Assembly: GCF_009826975.1 (NCBI RefSeq)
Contig: NZ_WUMO01000001.1
Location: 1 to 64,000 of the forward strand
Length of the DNA: 64,000 nucleotides
Origin: Flavobacterium sp. HBTb2-11-1
Lineage (GTDB): Bacteria; Bacteroidota; Bacteroidia; Flavobacteriales; Flavobacteriaceae
Direction of reading: 5' to 3'
How positions within the stretch are numbered: the stretch's first letter is position 1; the number at the start of each line of letters is the position of its first letter. Under the pieces are notes generated by a model. The model saw nothing but the letters and a program-made list of their open reading frames with translations, ran no database searches and was not told where the DNA came from. The translations under genes were made by a program, and so were the position numbers. Shown here in pieces: positions 16,951-24,387 of this stretch.

Positions 16951-17184
16951 ATGGAAAGCTTTCAAACCATCGCCGTATTCAATTATCAGCACGAAACAGT
17001 GGTTCTCAAACACTTACTAGAGCAAGAAGGAATTCCTTATTTTTTCGAAAACGAAATGACACTTTCCGTTATGCCACTTTACTCAAATGCCCTGGGCGGA
17101 ATCAAACTCAAAGTTCATCCAGAAGACTTCGAACAAGTTCAGCAAATTCTGGACAATCTCAACAATCCTCTCAAAATCGTCTGA
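16951..17184 (+). CDS. DUF2007 small protein
   Basis: A 77-aa soluble protein matching the DUF2007 (putative signal-transducing) ferredoxin-like fold. Its pattern is TIAVFNYQHETVVLKHLLEQEGIPYFFEN, followed by a variable loop and GGIKLKVHPEDFEQVQQIL. Some relatives are PII-like in structure. No function is known. It stands alone, divergent from rnr, and is followed by an 800-bp AT-rich gap. Confidence 0.85.
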   Translation: MESFQTIAVFNYQHETVVLKHLLEQEGIPYFFENEMTLSVMPLYSNALGGIKLKVHPEDFEQVQQILDNLNNPLKIV

Positions 17185-17841
17185 AACAAAAATTCAAAAA
17201 TCAATTTCAAATCAGAAGTAAAATTCAATTCAAAAAATAAAATTTTTCAATTTCAACTTTTTTAGTTTTCAACATATATTAAATACAACAAAAAAGATTT
17301 TTAAAAATTTAAAAAAATTTGGTTGTTATTATAGCTTGTTAATATGTCGAATAAATTTTTTTTTGAAGTCATTGAAATCTCGTTTTACTTATTTATTCTG
17401 AGTTATCAACATAGTTATTTTTAGTTAAATTACTTATTTATAAGACTTTTTCTATTTTAATTAACAACGGTTGACAACCAAATTTGAATTGATTTTGTAG
17501 ATAAGTTGATATGTTGATTACTGTTGAAAATGGTATTTTTGATATTGATAACTTTTCCAAAAATTCACGAAACTTTTCTTGCATATTTAAATCCAGTTTT
17601 GGATTATGAAATTTTTGAAAACAACCAAAAAAAACTTCTAATTTTCTTTTCGAACTTATTAACATTTTCTGTTAACTTAAAGTTAATTGAATATCAAGCA
17701 ATTACAAACTCCTATTAACACCTCAAAATTTTAACAAATATTCTGTTTATTCTTCATTGATTGTGAGATAGTTATAGAGTTATCAAAATTGTTAATAACC
17801 TATAAGGTTTTGACTGTAAGATAGTTGTAAAATGAGGTTAT

Positions 17842-17942
17842 TTGTTACTAATTGCACGAATGTACACGAATTTATTTTGGAATGTTTACATAGTACTTAA
17901 AAAGAAAAAAATTTGTGAAAATTAGTGCAATTGGTGGCAACC
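17842..17942. repeat. Imperfect inverted repeat of the TTAGTGCAATTGGTGGC type
   Basis: The arm at 17842-17878 (TTACTAATTGCACGAATGT and following) is an imperfect inverse of 17905-17942 (GTGAAAATTAGTGCAATTGG and following). I associate this unit with small palindromic repeats found between genes in many flavobacteria. Its right arm supplies the -33 element of the rpiB promoter. Confidence 0.55.
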
Positions 17943-17964
17943 ATTTATTAATTGAGTAAATTTG
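17931..17964 (+). promoter_or_regulatory. rpiB promoter
   Basis: TTGG at 17931-17934 (-33) and TAAATTTG at 17957-17964 (-7, TAnnTTTG), 22 bp apart, lie 27 nt upstream of the ATG. Confidence 0.6.
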
Positions 17965-17991
17965 CATAACACAACTTAATAGTATAAAAAA

Positions 17992-18423
17992 ATGAAAATT
18001 TCGATAGGAAACGACCACGCAGGACCAGAATATAAAAAAGCAATTGTTGAAATGCTGAAAGCTAGAGGTTATGAGGTAACTAATTATGGTACAGATACTG
18101 ATGCTTCTGTAGATTATCCAGATTTTGGACATCCAGTTGCGAATGATGTATCTGAAGGAAAAGCTGATTTTGGAATTGTAATCTGCGGAAGCGGTAACGG
18201 AATTGCGATGACTGTTAATAAACACCCGAAAGTGAGAGCTGGCTTATGCTGGACTAAAGAAATCGCGTATTTAACACGTTTACATAACGATGCAAATATT
18301 GTGAGTATTCCGGCGCGTTTTACTTCTATTCACCAAGCTGTTGAAATTGTTGAAACTTTCTTAGATACAGCTTTTGAAGGCGGAAGACACCAAAATAGAG
18401 TGAATAAAATTGCTTGTGCATAA
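17992..18423 (+). CDS. rpiB: Ribose-5-phosphate isomerase B (RpiB)
   Basis: A 143-aa RpiB/LacA/LacB-family isomerase that interconverts ribose 5-phosphate and ribulose 5-phosphate in the pentose phosphate pathway. GNDHAG (6-11) carries the substrate-contacting Asp and His. The catalytic Cys lies in the CGSGNGIAM loop (about 65-73), and the conserved HNDANI segment follows at about 101-106. Length is normal. It has its own promoter and terminator. Confidence 0.95.
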   Translation: MKISIGNDHAGPEYKKAIVEMLKARGYEVTNYGTDTDASVDYPDFGHPVANDVSEGKADFGIVICGSGNGIAMTVNKHPKVRAGLCWTKEIAYLTRLHNDANIVSIPARFTSIHQAVEIVETFLDTAFEGGRHQNRVNKIACA

Positions 18424-18466
18424 AAAGTCAAAAAAAATTTGGTGCTTCGCACCTATTAATAAACAC

Positions 18467-18498
18467 ACCGGGCCGATTTTTAATTTGCTCGGTTTTTT
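18467..18498 (+). terminator. Terminator of rpiB
   Basis: ACCGGGC (18467-18473) pairs with GCTCGGT (18487-18493) with one mismatch, followed by a run of T. A second small hairpin GGTGC-TTC-GCACC lies at 18441-18453. Confidence 0.65.
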
Positions 18499-18562
18499 AT
18501 TTTAAGTATTTATTATTCAGTGTTTTAAAATATATTTTTTGAGTTATCAACAATGTTAATAT

Positions 18563-18832
18563 CTACTTTTTGTAGTTTAAATAAGCAATTATAAGTGCTA
18601 ATTGAATTGCTAAAATCACAACGAACTTTACAATAAAAGAAGTTTTACTCGTTTTATGTCTAAATAATAACATCGCTGTTAATAACCCTGGCGATCCTCC
18701 AGTTAAAGCCATGAGAAACAAGGTTTTTTCAGGAACACGTCGGTTATTTTTTCGGGCTTGAGATTTGTCATATCCCGCGAAAATAAAAACGAGAATATTT
18801 ATAAATAAAAAATATAGTAATAAAACTTCCAT
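18563..18832 (-). CDS. DUF1294 small membrane protein
   Basis: An 89-aa protein with an N-terminal helix, a basic cytoplasmic loop FAGYDKSQARKNNRRVPEK, a second hydrophobic part (TLFLMALTGGSPGLLTAMLLF), the basic segment RHKTSKTSF and a final helix. This K-x-R-(R)-x-P-E pattern followed by GGxxG is diagnostic for DUF1294. Function is unknown. It is convergent with rpiB and divergent from tex. Confidence 0.88.
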   Translation of the reverse strand: MEVLLLYFLFINILVFIFAGYDKSQARKNNRRVPEKTLFLMALTGGSPGLLTAMLLFRHKTSKTSFIVKFVVILAIQLALIIAYLNYKK

Positions 18833-18948
18833 TGGCTTAAAATTAAAAACAAAGATATTATTTTAGCCGAATGATTTACTATTTTGCAGAAACGCTTTAA
18901 CAAGTAAATTATATCATTTTTAAGTAAGAAAATCATTTCATTAAAAGT

Positions 18949-21072
18949 ATGACTAATATTCAATTTATTGCCAAGTCTGTTCAGGCACCCGCAGTCAGTA
19001 TTCAAAACACAGTTAAATTATTAGAAGAAGACTGTACGATTCCGTTTATTTCGCGTTACCGAAAAGACGCAACCGGAAATCTTGATGAAACTGTAATTGA
19101 GCAGATTGCAAAACTTCAAAAAGATTATGATACACTTATTAAACGTAAAGAAGCCGTTTTAAAATCTATTGAAGAGCAAAAAGCGCTTACGCCAGATTTG
19201 AAGAAAAAAATTGAAGACAGTTTTGATTTACAAGAAATAGAAGATTTTTACCTTCCATATAAAAAGAAGAAAAAAACAAAAGCTGATGTGGCGCGCGAAT
19301 TTGGATTGGAGCCTTTAGCAAAATTAATAATGTCTGAAAGCGATGTTGATTTTGATTTCATTTCGACGCAGTATTTAAATGAAAATGTTATTAACGAAGA
19401 AGCTGCCATTCAGGGTGCAAGAGACATTGTTGCTGAATGGATTAATGAAAATATTTATGTTCGTAAACAGCTTCGTAGATTGTTTCAGCGAAAAGCAACC
19501 ATTGCCACAAAAGTGGTTAAAAAGAAAGCTGAAGAAGAAGGCGCACAAAAATTCAACCAGTATTTTGATTGGGAAGAACCTTTGACAAAAGCGCCAGCAC
19601 ATCGTTTATTGGCAATGTTACGTGCAGAAAACGAAGGTTTTATCAAAATGAAAATAGATGTTGATATCGACGATGCTTACGATGTTATTGATGAAATTAT
19701 CATCAAAAAACAAAACAATTCAACTTCGCATTTACAGTTGGCGATTGAAGATAGTTATAAACGATTATTAAATCCTGCAATTGGAAACGAAACGTTGCAG
19801 GAAGCAAAAGCAAAAGCCGATGCGAATTCAATTCAGGTTTTTGCTAACAATTTGAGTCAATTGTTATTGGCTCCGCCGTTGGGAGAAAAGCGTATTTTAG
19901 CAATCGATCCAGGATTTAGAAGCGGTTGTAAAGTAGTTTGTCTAGACGAAAAAGGGGATTTATTATACAACGAAACGATTTATCCGCACGCGCCTCAAAA
20001 CGAGGAATCAATGGCGATAAAAAAAATCCGTTCGATGGTAAACGCCTATCAAATTGATGCCATTTCTATTGGAAACGGAACAGCTTCTCGCGAAACTGAA
20101 TTTTTCATCAAAAAAATCGCATTTGACAAACCAGTTCAAGTATTTGTTGTTTCTGAGGCGGGAGCTTCAGTTTACTCAGCTTCAAAAATTGCGAGAGAAG
20201 AATTTCCTAATTATGATGTAACGGTTCGTGGTTCGGTTTCTATCGGGCGACGACTTTCAGATCCGTTGGCCGAATTGGTAAAAATAGATCCGAAAGCGAT
20301 TGGAGTAGGACAATATCAGCATGATGTTGACCAGACGAAACTTAAAGAAGAATTGGATAGCACGGTAATTCGTTGCGTAAACTCGGTTGGAATTAATATC
20401 AACACAGCGAGTAAACATTTGTTGAGTTATGTGAGTGGAATCGGGGAGAAGCTGGCGGAAAACATTGTACAATACCGTTCTGAAAACGGACCCTTTGAAG
20501 ATAGAAAACAGCTGAAAAAAGTGCCGCGTTTAGGAGACAAAGCCTATCAGCAGGGAGCAGCATTTATTAGAATTACAAATGCTAAGAATCCGCTAGATAA
20601 TTCGGCGGTGCATCCAGAAGCTTATCCGGTTGTTGAAAAGATGGCGAAGGATTTGAATATTTCTTTGAATGAATTAATTGCAAACAAAGAAAAAACAGCG
20701 CTTATCAAACCTGAAAAATATGTTACGTCTGAAATTGGTTTACTTACGCTGAAAGATATCATTAAAGAGCTTGAAAAACCTGGATTGGATCCAAGAAAGT
20801 CGGCTAAGGTTTTTGAATTTGATGCAAACGTAAAATCAATCAAAGATTTGAAAACTGGGATGATATTACCAGGAATTGTAAATAACATCACCAACTTTGG
20901 CTGTTTTGTTGACATCGGAATCAAAGAAAGCGGTTTAGTGCATATTTCGCAGTTAAAATCAGGTTATGTAAGCGATGTAAACGAAGTGGTAAAATTGCAC
21001 CAGCATGTTGATGTGAAAGTTACTGAAGTTGATGAAGACAGAAAGAGAATTCAGTTGACGATGATACTTTAA
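18949..21072 (+). CDS. tex: Tex-family RNA-binding protein (YhgF/Tex)
   Basis: A 707-aa homologue of Tex/YhgF, a transcription-associated nucleic-acid-binding protein. The order of parts is normal: an N-terminal helix-turn-helix region with FISRYRKDATGNLDE (about 25-39), a YqgF/RNase H-like domain starting RILAIDPGFRSGCKVV (about 316-331), helix-hairpin-helix motifs with SGIGEKLAENIVQYR (about 498-512), and a C-terminal S1 domain (GCFVDIGIKESGLVHIS, about 651-667). It binds RNA or DNA and is thought to help recycle stalled transcription. It ends at a bidirectional terminator shared with tatA. Confidence 0.95.
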   Translation: MTNIQFIAKSVQAPAVSIQNTVKLLEEDCTIPFISRYRKDATGNLDETVIEQIAKLQKDYDTLIKRKEAVLKSIEEQKALTPDLKKKIEDSFDLQEIEDFYLPYKKKKKTKADVAREFGLEPLAKLIMSESDVDFDFISTQYLNENVINEEAAIQGARDIVAEWINENIYVRKQLRRLFQRKATIATKVVKKKAEEEGAQKFNQYFDWEEPLTKAPAHRLLAMLRAENEGFIKMKIDVDIDDAYDVIDEIIIKKQNNSTSHLQLAIEDSYKRLLNPAIGNETLQEAKAKADANSIQVFANNLSQLLLAPPLGEKRILAIDPGFRSGCKVVCLDEKGDLLYNETIYPHAPQNEESMAIKKIRSMVNAYQIDAISIGNGTASRETEFFIKKIAFDKPVQVFVVSEAGASVYSASKIAREEFPNYDVTVRGSVSIGRRLSDPLAELVKIDPKAIGVGQYQHDVDQTKLKEELDSTVIRCVNSVGININTASKHLLSYVSGIGEKLAENIVQYRSENGPFEDRKQLKKVPRLGDKAYQQGAAFIRITNAKNPLDNSAVHPEAYPVVEKMAKDLNISLNELIANKEKTALIKPEKYVTSEIGLLTLKDIIKELEKPGLDPRKSAKVFEFDANVKSIKDLKTGMILPGIVNNITNFGCFVDIGIKESGLVHISQLKSGYVSDVNEVVKLHQHVDVKVTEVDEDRKRIQLTMIL

Positions 21073-21114
21073 ATTTCAAAAATAAAGTTCCGAATTCCAA
21101 TTGGAACAAACAAA

Positions 21115-21147
21115 AAAATCCCAGACTACATTGTAATCTGGGATTTT
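21115..21147. terminator. Bidirectional terminator between tex and tatA
   Basis: An 11-bp perfect stem AAAATCCCAGA (21115-21125)/TCTGGGATTTT (21137-21147) is flanked by A and T runs, so it serves both convergent genes. Confidence 0.85.
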
Positions 21148-21163
21148 AATTTTTTCGAATTTC

Positions 21164-21343
21164 TTATTTTGTTTCTTCCTCTTGTTTTTTAGAAGCAGCA
21201 GGTTGATCGTCTTTAGCAGCGTTTTTAAATTCCTTAATTCCACTTCCTAAACCTTTCATTAATTCTGGAATTTTTTTACCTCCAAAAAGTAATATCACAA
21301 TACCTACGATAACAAGGATTTCTGTAAGACCTAATCTTCCCAT
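21164..21343 (-). CDS. tatA: Twin-arginine translocase subunit TatA/TatE
   Basis: A 59-aa protein reading [20 protein letters not shown], then the hinge [20 protein letters not shown] and a charged Ala/Lys/Glu tail. This is the full TatA pattern: one N-terminal membrane helix, the FGGKKIPE hinge, and an amphipathic helix with GLG.GIKEFK. TatA oligomers form the pore of the Tat system, which exports folded proteins; tatC is not in the window. ATG at 21341-21343, stop at 21164. The gene is short but unmistakable. Confidence 0.95.
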   Translation of the reverse strand: MGRLGLTEILVIVGIVILLFGGKKIPELMKGLGSGIKEFKNAAKDDQPAASKKQEEETK

Positions 21344-21557
21344 GACTAATATATTTAATGCCGAAGCAAATTGTTTTTCTTAATTATTCCGCAAAGGTAT
21401 ATAGAAATATACGAAATAGAAGTATTTTTAGTTTAAAATATTTGCATCAGACCGCGTTAAATATTTTATAAAATCGTAAATTATAGCTCTTCAAGTAATT
21501 TTTCGAATAAATATCATGTTGATTAATTATTTATATTTGCTAGCATAAAGAAGGATA

Positions 21558-22064
21558 ATGACTCAAAAAAAGAAAAAGAATTTTAGAAAAAAACTGTTCA
21601 TTAAAAACCGGTTAGTAATTTTAAATGAAGACACTTTTGAAGAGATATTTTCTTTTAGGCTTACTTTAATGAATGTCTTTGTGACGTTTACTTTAGGCGG
21701 AATATTTCTAATTTTAGTTACTACTTTTATCATTGCTTTTACACCCCTTCGAGAATTTATTCCTGGATATTCTTCTACAGAATTGAAACGAAATGCTACT
21801 AAACTGGCCATTAAATCAGATTCTTTAGAAACGGCTTTGAGACAAAATGAAGCTTATATAAAAGGGATTCAGAAAGTCTTAAAAGGCGAATTAGAATATT
21901 CAAAATTTAATAAAGATTCTATATTATCAGAATCTCTTGAAGATGCTTCAGATTTAAATATGAAAGCATCTGACGCAGAAATAAAATTGAGAGAAGAGGT
22001 AGCTGAAACCGAAACAGAGCTGAAAGCAAAATCTCAAGACAAAAAGAAAAGTGATAAAAAATAA
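21558..22064 (+). CDS. Membrane-anchored coiled-coil protein resembling an M23 peptidase without the peptidase domain
   Basis: A 168-aa protein with a basic N-terminus, RLVILNEDTFEEIFSFRLT (about 18-36), one membrane helix (about 38-64), FTPLREFIPGYSSTELKR (about 65-82) and a coiled coil to a Lys-rich end. From memory this is the N-terminal part of the flavobacterial M23/LytM peptidase found beside tatA and the GH3 gene. The LytM domain that should follow is absent and the GH3 gene starts 12 nt later. It may be a deliberately short form or a truncated gene; there is no visible remnant of the peptidase. Likely co-transcribed with the GH3 gene. Confidence 0.7.
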   Translation: MTQKKKKNFRKKLFIKNRLVILNEDTFEEIFSFRLTLMNVFVTFTLGGIFLILVTTFIIAFTPLREFIPGYSSTELKRNATKLAIKSDSLETALRQNEAYIKGIQKVLKGELEYSKFNKDSILSESLEDASDLNMKASDAEIKLREEVAETETELKAKSQDKKKSDKK

Positions 22065-22075
22065 TACCACTGAAA

Positions 22076-23563
22076 ATGTCAATTAAGTCAATTGCGGCAA
22101 AACTATTTGCCAGAAAAATATATAAACAAACTCTTAGATGGGCTAAAAAACCTGTTGAAACGCAACAAAAGGTTTTTAAAAATCTGATTGAAAATGCACA
22201 AAACACCAAATTTGGAAAAGATCATCATTTTAATCAAATAAAAACTTTTGAAGATTTTCAGAAACTAGTTCCGGTAAGGGATTACGAAGATTTAAAACCT
22301 TATGTTGATAAGGTTGTAAAAGGAGAGGCAGATGTTTTATGGAAAGGAAAACCACTATATTTTGCCAAAACTTCGGGAACAACTTCGGGAGCAAAATTTA
22401 TTCCGCTTACCAAAGAATCGATGCCGTATCATATAGAAGCAGCTCGAAATGCCATTCTGCATTATATTCACGAAACAGGAAATGCCGATTTTGTTGACGG
22501 AAAAATGATCTTTCTACAAGGAAGTCCAATTTTGACGGAGAAATACGGAATTAAATTTGGGAGACTTTCTGGAATTGTAGCGCATTTTGTTCCAAAATAT
22601 CTGCAGAAAAACAGAATGCCGTCTTGGGAAACCAATTGTATAGAAGATTGGGAAACAAAAGTAGACGCCATTGTCGATGAAACCATAAAAGAAGATATGT
22701 CTGTAATTTCGGGAATTCCATCTTGGGTACAGATGTATTTTGAACGTTTACAGCAAAAAAGCGGTGGAAAAAAGATTAGCGAAATATTCAAAAACTTTAA
22801 TCTATTTATTTATGGAGGCGTAAATTATGAACCTTATCGCGCCAAGTTTGAACAAATGATTGGCAAAAAGGTAGACAGTATTGAGCTGTTTCCAGCTTCT
22901 GAAGGTTTTTTTGCGTACCAAGATTCGCAGAAAGAAAAAGGAATGCTGCTACTTTTGAATTCTGGAATTTTCTATGAGTTCATAAAAGCAGATGAGTTTT
23001 TTAACGAAAACCCGAAAGTCTACACCATTGGTGAAGTTGAGGTAGGAGTAAACTATGTTTTGATTATTTCGACTAATGCAGGGCTTTGGCGTTATAATAT
23101 TGGAGATACTGTTCAGTTTACTTCTTTGGCGCCTTATCGTGTTATAGTTTCCGGACGTATCAAACATTATATTTCGGCTTTCGGAGAACACGTTATTGCC
23201 AATGAGGTTGAAAATGCTATGAAAGAAGCGGTAAGTTCTACCAATATTGTTATAAACGAATTTACTGTGGCACCACAAATTACGCCTGCCAGCGGATTGC
23301 CTTATCACGAATGGCTGATCGAATTTGAGAAAGAGCCTGAAAATATGGAAGCTTTTGCTGAAACTATCGATAATTCAATGCGAAAACAGAATATTTATTA
23401 CGACGATTTAATTACTGGAAATGTTTTGAGAAAAGTAGTTATCACGAAAGTTTCTAAAAATGGATTTCAAAATTACATGAAATCACAAGGAAAACTGGGC
23501 GGACAGAATAAAATTCCGAGATTGTCGAATGATAGGAGGATTGCGGATAATCTTACAAAATGA
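22076..23563 (+). CDS. GH3 (auxin-responsive promoter) family acyl-adenylate enzyme
   Basis: A 495-aa member of the GH3 family of adenylate-forming acid-amido synthetases. The ATP-binding loop is KTSGTTSGAKFIPL at about 97-110. The segment LFPASEGFFAYQ at about 270-281 and the hinge YNIGDTVQF at about 341-349 are also typical. Bacterial members are common in Bacteroidota and their acid and amine substrates are unknown. It begins 12 nt after the coiled-coil protein gene. Confidence 0.9.
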   Translation: MSIKSIAAKLFARKIYKQTLRWAKKPVETQQKVFKNLIENAQNTKFGKDHHFNQIKTFEDFQKLVPVRDYEDLKPYVDKVVKGEADVLWKGKPLYFAKTSGTTSGAKFIPLTKESMPYHIEAARNAILHYIHETGNADFVDGKMIFLQGSPILTEKYGIKFGRLSGIVAHFVPKYLQKNRMPSWETNCIEDWETKVDAIVDETIKEDMSVISGIPSWVQMYFERLQQKSGGKKISEIFKNFNLFIYGGVNYEPYRAKFEQMIGKKVDSIELFPASEGFFAYQDSQKEKGMLLLLNSGIFYEFIKADEFFNENPKVYTIGEVEVGVNYVLIISTNAGLWRYNIGDTVQFTSLAPYRVIVSGRIKHYISAFGEHVIANEVENAMKEAVSSTNIVINEFTVAPQITPASGLPYHEWLIEFEKEPENMEAFAETIDNSMRKQNIYYDDLITGNVLRKVVITKVSKNGFQNYMKSQGKLGGQNKIPRLSNDRRIADNLTK

Positions 23564-23632
23564 AATAATATTTCCAAGATTAAGCAGTTATTTATTCAGA
23601 TGAATTATGATGGATAAGTAAATGAAAATTAA

Positions 23633-24256
23633 ATGAGTCAAGGAAAGTTTCAAAATAAATATCGTATTTCTTCAATTAGAGCGAAATGGTGGGATTATGG
23701 TTGGAATGGAGCCTATTTTATAACAATTTGTACACAGGATAGAAAACATTATTTTGGAGAAATTCAAAATAATAAAATGATTTTATCAGAAGTTGGCATT
23801 ATTGCCGATTTATTGTGGCATCAAATTCCGATGCACCATAAAAATGTTGAATTAGGCGATTTTGTGGTCATGCCAAATCATATTCACGGAATTTTGATTA
23901 TCGATAAACAATTGGATAATATAAATGTTGATAATATGGATAATGTAGAGACAGGGCATGCCCTGTCTCTACCATCAATACAAATGTTACAAACGTCGTC
24001 GTCTGTCGAATTTCAAAAACCAGGTTTAAAACGTTTTCAAAACATTGGAAAAAACACCATTTCGTCAATTGTTGGATCATATAAATCTGCTGTAACAAAA
24101 CACGCCAATAGATTGGGATACACGCATCAATGGCAAAAATTATTTTATGACAATATCATTAGAGACAATAATCAATATCAAAGAATTTCTGATTACATTG
24201 TTTCAAATCCAGAAAATTGGGCAAAGGATAAATTTAAAACAGATGGTAAATCCTAA
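23633..24256 (+). CDS. RAYT-type (REP-associated tyrosine) transposase
   Basis: A 207-aa Y1_Tnp/HUH protein of the REP-associated tyrosine transposase group. It begins with the typical RIPWKWWDYGWNGAYFITICTQ-like region (WWDYGWNGAYFITICT at about 19-34). It contains the HUH motif in MPNHIHGIL (HIH at 83-85) and a helix GSYKSAVTKHAN (about 148-159) likely to hold the nucleophilic tyrosine; the C-terminus DYIVSNPENW is also typical. These single-copy enzymes process REP palindromes and are not self-transposing in the IS200 way. Residues 105-113 are encoded by a perfect 28-bp palindrome (23945-23972), so the REP-like sequence lies inside the gene in frame. No flanking IS ends were seen. Confidence 0.87.
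   Translation: MSQGKFQNKYRISSIRAKWWDYGWNGAYFITICTQDRKHYFGEIQNNKMILSEVGIIADLLWHQIPMHHKNVELGDFVVMPNHIHGILIIDKQLDNINVDNMDNVETGHALSLPSIQMLQTSSSVEFQKPGLKRFQNIGKNTISSIVGSYKSAVTKHANRLGYTHQWQKLFYDNIIRDNNQYQRISDYIVSNPENWAKDKFKTDGKS
23945..23972. repeat. Perfect 28-bp REP-like palindrome inside the RAYT gene
   Basis: GTAGAGACAGGGCA followed by its exact inverse forms a hairpin with no unpaired bases except the tip. GTAGAGAC...GTCTCTAC palindromes are REP-like elements I associate with RAYT transposases. Here the palindrome encodes part of VETGHALSLP in frame. Confidence 0.95.
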
Positions 24257-24345
24257 TTTGAAATAAACGTTATAATTAAATCACATTTTTAGTTTTCGAT
24301 TGAAATAATATTAATATTTCCTACTTTCGTTTATCGAAATATTTA

Positions 24346-24373
24346 CATCTTCTTTAAAACGAAGATGATTTTT
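24346..24373 (+). terminator. Hairpin between the RAYT gene and the nucleosidase-like gene
   Basis: CATCTTC (24346-24352) pairs with GAAGATG (24361-24367) and is followed by ATTTTT. It may terminate the RAYT transcript or act as an attenuator of the next gene, whose ATG is 15 nt away. Confidence 0.5.
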
Positions 24374-24387
24374 AAAATACAAAAGAC

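Larger units (their letters stand above)
17185..17991. other. 807-bp AT-rich gap; replication-origin candidate
   Basis: No convincing gene. The stretch is very AT-rich and contains many words one base from the DnaA box TTATCCACA: TTATCAACA at 17403 and again, beyond rpiB, at 18544. Related words are TGTTGATTA at 17512, TATTGATAA at 17543, TTATTAACA at 17657, and TTATCAAAA and TTGTTAATAA at 17780-17798. Gene orientation switches from mostly minus to mostly plus here, and parS sites lie 17 kb away. The origin call is speculative; a dispersed inverted repeat (17842-17942) and the rpiB promoter fill the right end. Confidence 0.35.

Noticed and set aside
17438..17718. Two small overlapping open frames in the 807-bp gap
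   Set aside because: Very AT-rich, low-complexity predicted peptides, no promoter or family; better seen as chance frames in non-coding DNA.
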